Shown in pieces: positions 1-7,938 of a stretch of DNA of 64,000 bases. Within the stretch, counting starts at the first letter, position 1; the number at the start of each line of letters is the position of its first letter. The position numbers and the translations under genes were made by a program. The notes beneath the pieces are model-generated. The model worked only from the letters and a program-made list of their open reading frames with translations. It made no database searches and was not told where the DNA came from. Source of the stretch: JAJFUV01 sp964384215 (GTDB taxonomy: Bacteria > Acidobacteriota > Terriglobia > Bryobacterales > Bryobacteraceae); contig CAYLLB010000028.1 of assembly GCA_964384215.1 (NCBI GenBank), positions 7,454 to 71,453 of the forward strand, written 5' to 3'.

Positions 1-102
1 GCTTCACCCAACCAAAGCCCGCAAGTACCCCTTCTCTGAATCATATACGAAACGGCGAGAGGCGTAAACTCATTGTGCAAGCGGCCCGCATTCGCGCTGG
101 GC

Positions 103-108
103 TATAGT
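103..108 (+). promoter_or_regulatory. -10 box (TATAGT) of the CDF transporter gene, leaderless layout
   Basis: TATAGT ends six bases before the ATG at 115, so transcription should begin at or next to the start codon. No ribosome binding site precedes that ATG. The same layout recurs at 7926 and 52511-52518 in this window. No convincing -35 was seen. Confidence 0.4.
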
Positions 109-114
109 TCAAAG

Positions 115-1020
115 ATGGATGATGCCGGCCGCATCGGCAGGCGGGTCGCCGCCGTGAGCATGGCCGCCAGCGGCACGCTCGCACTGGTCAAGATCGTCGT
201 AGGTCTATTAGCCGGATCGACTTCGGTGGTGGCGGACGGCGTCGAATCGGCCAGCGACGTGCTCGCCAGCGGCATGGTGTTTCTCGGCCTGCTCGTGGCG
301 TCCCGGCCGGCCGATGCCAAACACCCGTACGGGCACGGCCGGTTCGAGATCCTTACAGGCCTCGGCGTCGGCATGATCCTGACAGGCACCGGCACGGCGA
401 TCTGTGTGCGATCGCTCGAACTTGTGGGCAAGACGCACGCCGCCCCGCAAGGTTATGCTGTCTGGGCGCTGGTGCTCTCCATTGTCGTGAAATCCTTGCT
501 GTCCTGGTTCAAGTTTCACTTCGGGAGGAAGATCAACAGCGCGGCCCTCATGGCCGATGCCTGGAACGACACTGTAGATATTCTGTCGGGCACCGTCGCC
601 CTGTGCGCGCTGTCATTGACCCTGCACGATCCGGTGCGGTTCCTGGCCGCGGATCACTACGGCGGGTTCGCCGTCGGATTGCTGGTCATTCTCCTGGGGA
701 TACGGGTGGTGCGGGATACATCCTACGAATTGATGGACACCATGCCCGAGGACCGCCTGATGACCGAGATAAGGAGCGCGGCCATGGCCGTGCCCGGCGT
801 GCTCGGCGTCGAGAAGTGCTACGCGCGCAAGACCGGCTTCAAGTACCACGTGGACATCCACCTGGAGGTGGACCCGCGCATGACCGTCTGGGCCTCGCAC
901 GAAATCGCGACGGAAGTGCGGTTCAAGATCCGGAAACAGTTGGACTGGGTTGCGGATGTGCTCGTGCACGTGGAGCCCCATCCGGAGCCTTCCGGCCGCG
1001 AGGAGGTTCAGACAGAATAA
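115..1020 (+). CDS. Cation diffusion facilitator (CDF) family transporter
   Basis: A 301-residue inner-membrane divalent-cation/proton antiporter of the CDF family, which exports zinc, iron, cobalt or related ions. The first transmembrane helix (about residues 12-35) is followed by a hydrophobic stretch with the family acidic pattern 'VADGVESASD', and a later helix carries 'ADAWNDTVD', the second half of the metal site. The last 80 or so residues form the soluble ferredoxin-like domain that dimerises and binds metal ('YHVDIHLEVDP', 'HEIATEVR', 'VLVHVEPH'). The ATG at 115 was chosen over an upstream TTG at 73 because the extra 14 residues are not hydrophobic and a -10 box sits just before 115. 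The substrate cannot be told from sequence. It precedes polX on the same strand by 51 bases. Confidence 0.9.
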   Translation: MDDAGRIGRRVAAVSMAASGTLALVKIVVGLLAGSTSVVADGVESASDVLASGMVFLGLLVASRPADAKHPYGHGRFEILTGLGVGMILTGTGTAICVRSLELVGKTHAAPQGYAVWALVLSIVVKSLLSWFKFHFGRKINSAALMADAWNDTVDILSGTVALCALSLTLHDPVRFLAADHYGGFAVGLLVILLGIRVVRDTSYELMDTMPEDRLMTEIRSAAMAVPGVLGVEKCYARKTGFKYHVDIHLEVDPRMTVWASHEIATEVRFKIRKQLDWVADVLVHVEPHPEPSGREEVQTE

Positions 1021-1071
1021 TCCCGCCTACGGCCGGCTGCCGCCACGATACAATCGAGAGAGCTTCCCTCC

Positions 1072-2805
1072 ATGGACAACCGGACTATAGCCGCGATGCT
1101 GTCCGAGACGGCGGACCTGATGGAGATCGCCGGCGAGGATGCTTTCCGCATTCGCAGTTATCGCAACGCCGCCAATGTGATTGAAGGCTATCCGGAGCAG
1201 ATTGCGGACATCCTGCGCAACCCCGCGCGCAGCGTAACCGAGATCCCGGGCATCGGCAAGGGACTCGCGGCGGCCCTGGCCGAGATTGCCGCGCGCGGCA
1301 GTTTCGAGCGGCGCGACGAGATGCTGGCCAAATACCCGCCCACGGCCCTCGAGCTTCTGAAAATCCAGGGCATGGGACCCAAGAGCATTCGTGCCCTGTG
1401 GGAGCATTACCGCGTGAGCACCATCGACGATCTGGAACGCGTGGCGCGCGAGCAGAAGCTGCGCGAGTTACCGCGCATGGGTGCGAAACTCGAGGAGAAG
1501 GTCCTGCGCTCCATTGCCGCCTACCGCCAGAGCGCCGGACGTTTTCTGCTGGACTTTGCCGACCGCGCCGCCGCCGGGTTGATCGCGTACCTGAGCGAGG
1601 CGGGCGGCATCGAAAAGATCACCGTTGCGGGCAGCCTTCGCCGCCGCAAGGAAACCGTGGGCGACGTGGACATTTTAGCCACGGGTCCCGGGGCGCAGGC
1701 TGCCCTGGACCGTTTCGCGGTGTATCCGGACGTCAAGGAAGTGCTCGGCAAGGGCGAAAACAAGGCCAGCGCGAAAATCGGAACGGAAAATCTGCAAGTG
1801 GATCTGCGCGCGCTGCCCCATGAGAACTTCGGGGCCGCGCTGCAGTACTTCAGCGGGAGCAAGGATCACAACGTCGCATTGCGTAACCGCGCCATCCACA
1901 TGGGCTTCAAGCTCAATGAGTATGGCCTCTTCCGCGCTTCGGATGAGGCCAGGGTCGCGGGCGAATCGGAGGAGGAAGTCTACTCCCAACTCGGGCTGGC
2001 CTGGATTCCGCCCGAACTGCGCGAAAACCAGGGCGAAATCGACGCCGCCGCCGAAGGCCGGCTGCCGCATCTTGTCGAACCCTCCGACATCCGCGGCGAC
2101 TTGCACATGCACACCACCGAAAGCGACGGGCGCGCGACGATGCTGGAGATGGCAGAGGCGGCGCGCGCGCTCGGCCACCAGTACATCGCCATCACGGATC
2201 ACTCCAAGGCCCTGGCGATGGCCAACGGCCTGGACGAGGCGCGTGTGGTAGCCTTCGCCAAACACGTGCGCGAAGTGAACCGCGACGGAGCAGGCATCCG
2301 CATTTTCAGCGGCATCGAGTGCGACATACGCAAGGACGGCTCAATGGACCTGGCCGGCGACGCGCTGGCCGAGCTCGATTTCGTCATCGGTAGCATCCAC
2401 AGCTCGATGAACCTGGAGGCGGACGCCATGACCGACCGTCTGCTGAAGGCACTGGAATGCCCGTACTTGTGCGTCCTCGGCCATCCCACCGGTCGCGAGC
2501 TGCTGCACCGCGAAGCGTACTCGTACGACTTTGACCGCGTGGCGCGTGAGGCGGTACGCCGCGGCGTGGCTTTCGAGATCAACTCGAGCCCCGCGCGGCT
2601 GGACCTGCACGCCGCGTTGATCCGCGCCGCCAGAGCGCACGGGGCGCGCTTCGTGGTCTCCACCGATGCGCATCACCCGAAGCACCTTGCCGGCATCCAC
2701 TTCGGCGTGTCCATGGCGCGGCGCGGGTGGCTCACCGCCGGCGACATCTGGAACACGCGTCCCCTCAATGAGTTCCTGGGATTCTTGAAAAAGGAGCGGA
2801 GTTAA
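1072..2805 (+). CDS. polX: DNA polymerase X family protein with PHP domain
   Basis: A 577-residue bacterial PolX, a gap-filling repair polymerase with a C-terminal PHP nuclease domain; it acts in the cytoplasm in base-excision-type repair. N-terminal helix-hairpin-helix regions ('EIPGIGKGLAAAL', 'LKIQGMGPKSI') bind DNA. The nucleotidyltransferase signature 'GSLRRRKETVGDVDIL' gives two catalytic aspartates and 'QVDLRALP' the third. From about residue 340 the PHP domain shows its metal ligands in order: 'DLHMHT', 'ITDHS', 'GIECDI', 'GSIHSS', 'LGHPTGR' and 'STDAHH', so exonuclease activity is likely intact. Length matches bacterial PolX (about 570). A TACAAT at 1049-1054 may be its -10. The Nudix gene follows two bases after its stop codon, so the two are probably co-transcribed. 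Confidence 0.95.
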   Translation: MDNRTIAAMLSETADLMEIAGEDAFRIRSYRNAANVIEGYPEQIADILRNPARSVTEIPGIGKGLAAALAEIAARGSFERRDEMLAKYPPTALELLKIQGMGPKSIRALWEHYRVSTIDDLERVAREQKLRELPRMGAKLEEKVLRSIAAYRQSAGRFLLDFADRAAAGLIAYLSEAGGIEKITVAGSLRRRKETVGDVDILATGPGAQAALDRFAVYPDVKEVLGKGENKASAKIGTENLQVDLRALPHENFGAALQYFSGSKDHNVALRNRAIHMGFKLNEYGLFRASDEARVAGESEEEVYSQLGLAWIPPELRENQGEIDAAAEGRLPHLVEPSDIRGDLHMHTTESDGRATMLEMAEAARALGHQYIAITDHSKALAMANGLDEARVVAFAKHVREVNRDGAGIRIFSGIECDIRKDGSMDLAGDALAELDFVIGSIHSSMNLEADAMTDRLLKALECPYLCVLGHPTGRELLHREAYSYDFDRVAREAVRRGVAFEINSSPARLDLHAALIRAARAHGARFVVSTDAHHPKHLAGIHFGVSMARRGWLTAGDIWNTRPLNEFLGFLKKERS

Positions 2806-2807
2806 AG

Positions 2808-3335
2808 ATGAAAGCGAAAATCCTGTCCAGCCGCGAGTGCCACGCAAACAAGGTTTTCTCCGTTCGCGATGAACAGGCGATCGAGCCCGGCGGCGTGAAG
2901 ATTCATCGCTACATCGTGCATCATCGCGGCTCGGCGGTGATTCTGCCGCTCGACACGCGGGGCCGCATCCTGCTGGTCCGGCAGTACCGGCTGGCGGCGC
3001 GCCGCGAGATGTGGGAGTTGCCCGCGGGACGCGTCGACGAGGGGGAGACGCCGCTCCGGGCCGCGCGCCGGGAACTAATCGAGGAAACCGGCCTCCGCGC
3101 AAAAAGGTGGAAGAAACTGGTGGAGTTTTATCCCAGCCCCGGATTCCTCACCGAGAAGATGAACGTGTACCTTGCCTCCAGCCTGCGCATGGGCGACTCG
3201 AAGCCCATGGATGACGAGCGCATCGAATGCCACTGGTTCACCGTTGCCGAATTGGATAAGGCGATCCGTGCCGGCAAGATCCTGGACGGCAAGACCCTCA
3301 TCGGTTACGCCGCCTGGCGCCGCTCGCAGCGTTAG
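2808..3335 (+). CDS. nudF: Nudix hydrolase, ADP-ribose pyrophosphatase type
   Basis: A 175-residue Nudix hydrolase. The complete Nudix box GX5EX7REUXEEXGU runs from Gly74 to Leu96 ('GRVDEGE' ... 'RELIEETGL'). The domain before it ('VHHRGSAVILPLDTRGRILLVRQYR') and after it ('FYPSPGFLTEKMNVYLA') matches the ADP-ribose/ADP-sugar pyrophosphatase subgroup, which cleaves ADP-ribose to AMP and ribose 5-phosphate. It starts two bases after polX, consistent with one housekeeping/repair transcript. It converges on the minus-strand GH172-type gene with 24 bases between the stops; no terminator hairpin was seen there. Substrate preference beyond the subgroup is inference. Confidence 0.85.
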   Translation: MKAKILSSRECHANKVFSVRDEQAIEPGGVKIHRYIVHHRGSAVILPLDTRGRILLVRQYRLAARREMWELPAGRVDEGETPLRAARRELIEETGLRAKRWKKLVEFYPSPGFLTEKMNVYLASSLRMGDSKPMDDERIECHWFTVAELDKAIRAGKILDGKTLIGYAAWRRSQR

Positions 3336-3359
3336 AGCGATTTCCCTGGCCGCAAAAAC

Positions 3360-4475
3360 TCATTCGCGCGGCATCCGGTCAGCGGCCGCCGGCAGCGCCG
3401 GAAATGGGGCGTGCGGCTCCAGTTGGTACCAGTGGGCGAGGCTCGAATAGTCGTTCTCGTAATTGTTGGCGTGCCCGTGCTCGATGGTCCAGCGAATGGA
3501 CTTGTCAAAGCGGATTGGGTCGCGCAGGTACCAGCGGAACATCGACACCTTTCCGCGGTACTTCTCGCCACCCTTGTTTTCGCAAAGCAGGAACCCTGTG
3601 TACGGCCCAATGTACTCGGTATTCGGGCTGGCACCGCCTCCAAAGATCTCCTCGGTCCCCGTCCCGTGGTAGGAAGGAGGCCACTTTTCTCCGTCGATGA
3701 AGATCATGTCGTCGCCTTCCCCGTACCAGCCGCGGCCGATGTTGTCGATGTTCAGAAGCAGACCCGCCAACCGCCCTTTACCCACGGCTTCCAGGATTAC
3801 GTAATTGTCTTTCCCATCGAGGTTCTTGGCCGGCCAGATCGTCTTGTTCTTATTCTTCGGCTCCACGTTCACCGGCGTCGGATTCTGGCGGCGCCATTGG
3901 GCGTGAAATCGGCCAACGTCCGGTGCGGGCGGGTGGTTGTAGGACTCGTAGTCGATGTGATACCAGAAGTTGTTTAATTTGGTGCCGGCCTGGTTTTCCA
4001 GCGTGATCTTCGCACGGCTGGCGAAAGGCATGGGGAAGTAAGCGTTGAAGCCGTGGCTGCTGCTGCCGGTGTCGCCAGGATTGACGGTAACGAAAGTGGT
4101 TTGGAGATTACGCGCCCACCCGTGAGGGGCGAGGAAGAAATCGCCCAGCGGCGTCTCGACCGAAGGGCTCGCTTCGCCGTCCCAATACATGCGGAGCACC
4201 AACTGCCGCAGTAAGGCCCCCTCCCGGAGCGTCGTGAAGTAAATGTGCTGGATGCACCCGGGACCGCTGATATCCGCCAAGACCTTTGTTTCTCCCGGTT
4301 CAAACTCGAACCAGTCTCGATTGTCGCCGGTACGGTCCCAACTTGAGATGCGCAGGGTCTTGTTGTTTCCGATGACGGTGATGGCGCGGGTGAACGGATC
4401 GAAGTTCGCGAACGGGTCAGCCGCGCTCGCGGGGAGCACGGCGGCAAGAGCCAGCAACGCAACTACGGGTTTCAT
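3360..4475 (-). CDS. Secreted DUF2961 (GH172-type) protein
   Basis: A 371-residue protein with a Sec signal peptide at the N-terminus ('KPVVALLALAAVLPASAAD'). The mature part matches DUF2961, the fold now classed as glycoside hydrolase family 172, some members of which act on difructose anhydrides or arabinofuranosides. Recognisable parts are 'SGPGCIQHIYFT', 'LRMYWDGEASPSVETPLGDFF' and 'HGTGTEEIFGGG'. The ATG at 4475 was chosen over TTG at 4490 because GAGAGG lies about 8 bases upstream and the signal peptide then starts correctly. It is the last gene of the run PGI-like / 45-aa protein / rph / rdgB, 11 bases after rdgB. The substrate is unknown; a role in breaking down external glycans is inferred. 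Confidence 0.8.
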   Translation of the reverse strand: MKPVVALLALAAVLPASAADPFANFDPFTRAITVIGNNKTLRISSWDRTGDNRDWFEFEPGETKVLADISGPGCIQHIYFTTLREGALLRQLVLRMYWDGEASPSVETPLGDFFLAPHGWARNLQTTFVTVNPGDTGSSSHGFNAYFPMPFASRAKITLENQAGTKLNNFWYHIDYESYNHPPAPDVGRFHAQWRRQNPTPVNVEPKNKNKTIWPAKNLDGKDNYVILEAVGKGRLAGLLLNIDNIGRGWYGEGDDMIFIDGEKWPPSYHGTGTEEIFGGGASPNTEYIGPYTGFLLCENKGGEKYRGKVSMFRWYLRDPIRFDKSIRWTIEHGHANNYENDYSSLAHWYQLEPHAPFPALPAAADRMPRE

Positions 4476-4486
4476 GATGTAACCTC

Positions 4487-5098
4487 TCAATCACGAATTG
4501 CATCGCGGCCTCCCGAAAGCAAGTATTCGACCATGGCTCTGAGGGCCTGGCCGCGATGGCTGACTTCCTGTTTGCGCGCGCCGGGGATTTCGGCGAACGT
4601 GCAGTTGAAAGGGGGGTAGAAGAACAGTGGGTCATAGCCGAAGCCATCGCTGCCGCGCGGCGTTTCCAAGATGCGCCCTTCCACCACGCCGCGGAATGTC
4701 TTCAGCAGCTTGCCTCGTTCGGCGAGCGCCGCCACGCACACGAACCGCGCCGTGCGGTCCGCTACTCCCGCCAGCCGTTCGAGCAGCAGCCGGTTGTTCG
4801 CGTTATCGTCCGCGTGGGGGCCCGCGTAACGCGCCGAATGGACGCCAGGCGCCCCATTGAGCGCATCCACCATCAATCCGGAATCGTCTGCAAAGAGGAA
4901 GCCGGGCGCGTGCATGCTGTAGTAAACGGCCTTGCCGGCGGCGTTCTCTTCAAATGTCGCGCCGGTTTCCTCATACGCGGGGATCGCGTTGAACCCTTCC
5001 ACCGGCTCGGCGGACCACGCGCCCGCGCTGAGCGCTTCAATGGCGAGGCGGAACTCGCGCAGCTTGCCTTGGTTGGTCGTGGCGCAGTAGAGCTTCAT
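4487..5098 (-). CDS. rdgB: Non-canonical purine NTP pyrophosphatase (RdgB/HAM1)
   Basis: A 203-residue enzyme that hydrolyses ITP, dITP and XTP to monophosphates and so keeps inosine and xanthine out of nucleic acids. Family motifs are complete: 'TTNQGKLREF' (nucleotide loop), 'ETGATFEENA' (metal-binding), 'FADDSGLMVDAL' (catalytic Asp), 'GAPGVHSARYAG', 'GFGYDPLFF' and the C-terminal 'ARKQEVSHRGQAL'. Length is typical (about 195-205). The start overlaps the stop of rph by four bases; the rph-rdgB pair is a very common bacterial arrangement and suggests translational coupling. Confidence 0.95.
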   Translation of the reverse strand: MKLYCATTNQGKLREFRLAIEALSAGAWSAEPVEGFNAIPAYEETGATFEENAAGKAVYYSMHAPGFLFADDSGLMVDALNGAPGVHSARYAGPHADDNANNRLLLERLAGVADRTARFVCVAALAERGKLLKTFRGVVEGRILETPRGSDGFGYDPLFFYPPFNCTFAEIPGARKQEVSHRGQALRAMVEYLLSGGRDAIRD

Positions 5099-5814
5099 TT
5101 CAGTGTCACGAACGACTTCTGTACGTCCACCAATTGCGCGATGGACTTGCGCGCCAGGCCGAGCAGGCTGCCGAACTGGTCGTCATCAAAGGGCATGCGC
5201 TCGGCGGTGGCCTGCACTTCGACCATCCGCCCGGAGCCCGTCATGACTACGTTCATGTCGACGTCGGCGCGGGAGTCTTCGTCGTAGCAGAGGTCCGCCA
5301 GGGGGCTGCCGCCAACGATGCCCACGCTGATGGCCGCCACATAGTCGAGCAGAGGCAGCCGGGGAAGCGTTCCGTAGTCCACCACCTGTTTGAGCGCCAG
5401 GCCCAAGGCCACGAAGGCGCCGGTGATGGAAGCTGTGCGCGTGCCGCCGGCGGCCTGCAGAACATCGCAATCGACGATCACGGTCCGTTCGCCCAGCGCC
5501 GACCCGTCCACTACCGCGCGCAGGCTGCGCCCGATCAGCCGCTGGATTTCGTGCGTGCGTCCCGAGGGCTTGCCTTTGTTCACTTCCCGCGGGGTACGCG
5601 TCATGGTAGCGCGGGGCAGCATCGAATACTCGGCCGTTACCCACCCCTTGCCGCTGCCGCGCAGAAACGCCGGAACCGTCTCCTCGACGGTGGCCGCGCA
5701 CAGTACCCGCGTCTGGCCCACTTCGATCAGGGCCGATCCTTCGGCGGTCATCAAGTAACCCGGAGTGATTCTCACCGGGCGAATCTCGTCCGGTTTTCGC
5801 TGGTCGATTCGCAC
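5095..5814 (-). CDS. rph: Ribonuclease PH
   Basis: A 239-residue phosphorolytic 3'-5' exoribonuclease that trims tRNA and other RNA 3' ends. It is recognised by 'DQRKPDEIRPV' at the N-terminus, 'TAEYSMLPRAT', 'GRTHEIQRLIGRSLRAVVD', 'DCDVLQAAGGTRTASITGA' and 'VDMNVVMTGSGR MVEVQ' near the C-terminus. The GTG at 5814 was chosen because it gives the family length and the usual start ('VRIDQRKPDE'); an upstream in-frame ATG would add 25 residues out of the neighbouring microprotein's coding DNA. It begins two bases after the stop of the 45-aa membrane protein and overlaps rdgB by four bases. Confidence 0.93.
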   Translation of the reverse strand: MRIDQRKPDEIRPVRITPGYLMTAEGSALIEVGQTRVLCAATVEETVPAFLRGSGKGWVTAEYSMLPRATMTRTPREVNKGKPSGRTHEIQRLIGRSLRAVVDGSALGERTVIVDCDVLQAAGGTRTASITGAFVALGLALKQVVDYGTLPRLPLLDYVAAISVGIVGGSPLADLCYDEDSRADVDMNVVMTGSGRMVEVQATAERMPFDDDQFGSLLGLARKSIAQLVDVQKSFVTLK

Positions 5815-5816
5815 CT

Positions 5817-5954
5817 TCACTTCGATTTCACCACCGCATAGAACAACAGGAGCAGCAACACCATGCCGGAGATCAGAAGAACGATGCACGGTATGCCGCT
5901 TGTCGCAGGTCCGGCTTTTTTCTTTTTCGGTTGTACAGGCTTGAACCTCGCCAT
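5817..5954 (-). CDS. 45-aa single-pass membrane microprotein
   Basis: A complete small frame from ATG at 5954 to TGA at 5817. The basic N-terminus ('MARFKPVQPKKKKAG', residues 1-15) is followed by a hydrophobic span at about residues 21-41 ('IPCIVLLISGMVLLLLFYAV') and a short 'VKSK' tail. By the positive-inside rule the N-terminus is cytoplasmic. A purine-rich site (GGGAAGGAAG) lies about ten bases upstream. It sits between the PGI-like gene (41-base gap) and rph (two-base gap), so it looks like an operon member. The function is unknown. RBS, spacing and composition support it as real, but I have no comparative evidence. Confidence 0.65.
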   Translation of the reverse strand: MARFKPVQPKKKKAGPATSGIPCIVLLISGMVLLLLLFYAVVKSK

Positions 5955-5995
5955 GAATGGACTTCCTTCCCGCTTCTGTGAACGACGCCCCGCCT

Positions 5996-7882
5996 TCAGC
6001 GCCGCAGCCTGTTCAGCGCCGCGGCAGCCTCGTGGAAGAACGCCTCCAGGGCCGCCAGCGTTGCATCCGACAGGTCGCTGAGCGTGATGCTTACCACCGG
6101 ACAGCCTCTTTCGGCCAGCGCGATTTGCGTGGCCAGATACTGCGCCCGGTGGTACGTCGCCTCATGGGGGCTCGCCGGTGCGCGCTCGTTTTTTTCCGCC
6201 AGCAGCACCGTCGAGAAGCAACGGCCCCTTCCAATGATCATCTCATGATAAGAGTGGTTCATCGCCGGGCCTTCGTAAATGTCCACCGGCATCTTGAGCC
6301 GCGCGCGGAACAACTCTTCGCCGGCGCGGTCGAGAATCTTGCGCAACGCGCGGCCCTGTTGTGAGTAACGCGTGTCGCCGAAGAAAGTGAGCTCGCCGTA
6401 ATCCACCTTGCGTTCCGCTGCGAGCGAACCGAGCAAAGCGGCGTACACCTCGCTGGCCCGGCGGGAAGGTGCGGATTCGGCTCCCGGTATCCTGTGGTAG
6501 TGCAGTGTAATGCACATACGGAAGCGCGATTGGCACGGTGTCTCCGCCATCCGGCGCCATTCTCTGGTCTTTTCGATGCCGCCAGCTTTGATCGCCTCAT
6601 GGTGCAGTTTCCCGGCGATGCTCTTGTAGAGTTCCACTCCGGGCTGAGTCACAAAATTCACACCGCGCAGGCATGCCATCCCGAAGACCGTGTAATGGAC
6701 GAACTGCATGTAGGCCGACAGCGGCGCGCTCCCGGGCATGCTCAACACTGCGACCGGATATCCCGTGCGGCGCAACAGCGTGATCTTCTGCGCCTCCGGA
6801 TGCGGGCTGCCGCGCTGCTGGACGGCAAGAAAGACCCGGTCCTGCAGCGGATCCTTGGGCGGCCGGTAGTTGGCCAGTTTGGGTTTCTCCCCGATGATGA
6901 TCTTGATACCGGGATATCCAGCCTTGCCCAGGCTTTCTTCGAAATCCTGCTTTGTCCAGATGGCCGCGCCCTGCCAGGCCTTGGGAAGCAGCAGCGTCAC
7001 CATTGCGCGCCCGGAAGCCGATTGCGTGTGGAGAAACGCTGCCAGCCGCCATGCTTTCAAAACGGACTCTTCGCTCAGGCAAGCCCCGGCGATCCACTCG
7101 CGCAGATCGACCCCGCAGAAAGCCAGGGGATAAAGGCTGCCTCGGGTGAGCGGTGCGCTGTGCCGTCCGGAAGTCGAACTCCCACCATCCATCTGGAGGC
7201 CCACCATGCGATAGCCGTGCGCGCGCGCGAATTGGTCGAGCAGCGACCCGCCCAAGGCCATCGCGAGGAAATTCGCCCGCGGCGCCACCTTGTAACGGCC
7301 GTAAAGCGCTTCCAGTCGCTCCAGGTTCACGACGGGCTCGTAGGATGTCATGCCCAGCGCCATGCCGACAACCAGCGAACTGCGCAGGATCTCCGGCATC
7401 CTCAGATGGGTGCGCGCCTGGATGTCTTCGAAGATGCCGCGCAGCTTGGAGGGATCCGTGGAATCCAAGACATAGCACCGTGGGGCACGCTTGAGAAGCC
7501 CGGCAGCCATGTACATAGACTTATCCTCGGCCGATCCGCCCATTCCGGCCCAAATCAGGAAGCGCAGCGGGGCGCGATGCGCTTCGCGGATGGCGTTGCG
7601 AGCTTCGTCGATTTCCCGCTCGATCATGGCGGGCCATTCGGCGTGGTGCTGGGCCTGCCAGGCAAGGCTGAAGACGCCGTAACCATTGCGCGCGACGCGG
7701 CCTTTCGAGTCGATCTCCATGCCCAGGCCAATCAGTGGATTCTTCTTGGGATCGAGAGAATCGAGTCCCTTTCGCCTCACTCGCGAATCCAGTACCTGCA
7801 GCCGGTTCAGGACGCTGTTGGTGAGAAAAGTCTGGTAAGGGGCTTCCGAGGACGGCTGGTCGTGGTACAGCGAAAGAAGCAC
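5996..7882 (-). CDS. Divergent glucose-6-phosphate isomerase-like (SIS-fold) protein
   Basis: A 628-residue cytoplasmic protein. About residue 110, 'WAGMGGSAEDKSMY' resembles the 'GIGGS' sugar-phosphate loop of phosphoglucose isomerase. Further on, 'SGRHSAPLTRGSLYPLAFCG' followed by 'VDLREWIAGA' follows the family 'GGR-(F/Y)-S...G' signature. A later region ('FVHYTVFGMACLRGVNF' then 'QPGVELYK') mirrors the 'ILGINPFDQPNV' region seen in PGI and in transaldolase-PGI fusions. No transaldolase domain is present. The start is GTG at 7882. It may interconvert sugar phosphates, but the sequence is too divergent to assert standard PGI activity. It heads the run to the 45-aa protein, rph and rdgB, and is divergent from tgpA over 56 bases. 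Confidence 0.6.
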   Translation of the reverse strand: MLLSLYHDQPSSEAPYQTFLTNSVLNRLQVLDSRVRRKGLDSLDPKKNPLIGLGMEIDSKGRVARNGYGVFSLAWQAQHHAEWPAMIEREIDEARNAIREAHRAPLRFLIWAGMGGSAEDKSMYMAAGLLKRAPRCYVLDSTDPSKLRGIFEDIQARTHLRMPEILRSSLVVGMALGMTSYEPVVNLERLEALYGRYKVAPRANFLAMALGGSLLDQFARAHGYRMVGLQMDGGSSTSGRHSAPLTRGSLYPLAFCGVDLREWIAGACLSEESVLKAWRLAAFLHTQSASGRAMVTLLLPKAWQGAAIWTKQDFEESLGKAGYPGIKIIIGEKPKLANYRPPKDPLQDRVFLAVQQRGSPHPEAQKITLLRRTGYPVAVLSMPGSAPLSAYMQFVHYTVFGMACLRGVNFVTQPGVELYKSIAGKLHHEAIKAGGIEKTREWRRMAETPCQSRFRMCITLHYHRIPGAESAPSRRASEVYAALLGSLAAERKVDYGELTFFGDTRYSQQGRALRKILDRAGEELFRARLKMPVDIYEGPAMNHSYHEMIIGRGRCFSTVLLAEKNERAPASPHEATYHRAQYLATQIALAERGCPVVSITLSDLSDATLAALEAFFHEAAAALNRLRR

Positions 7883-7925
7883 CTACTCGTTTTAGCACAG
7901 CGGGGATAGTTTCGCGCCTGGCTGC

Positions 7926-7931
7926 TAAAAT
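7926..7931 (+). promoter_or_regulatory. -10 box (TAAAAT) of tgpA, leaderless layout
   Basis: TAAAAT ends seven bases before the ATG at 7939, so the transcript should begin at or within a base of the start codon. No Shine-Dalgarno sequence precedes that ATG. It lies in the 56-base divergent gap with the PGI-like gene. Confidence 0.4.
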
Positions 7932-7938
7932 CTCATAT

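Noticed and set aside
6494..7909. 471-residue open frame on the plus strand opposite the PGI-like gene
   Set aside because: It is a GC-rich antisense frame with no domain motifs; the minus-strand protein has recognisable PGI signatures.
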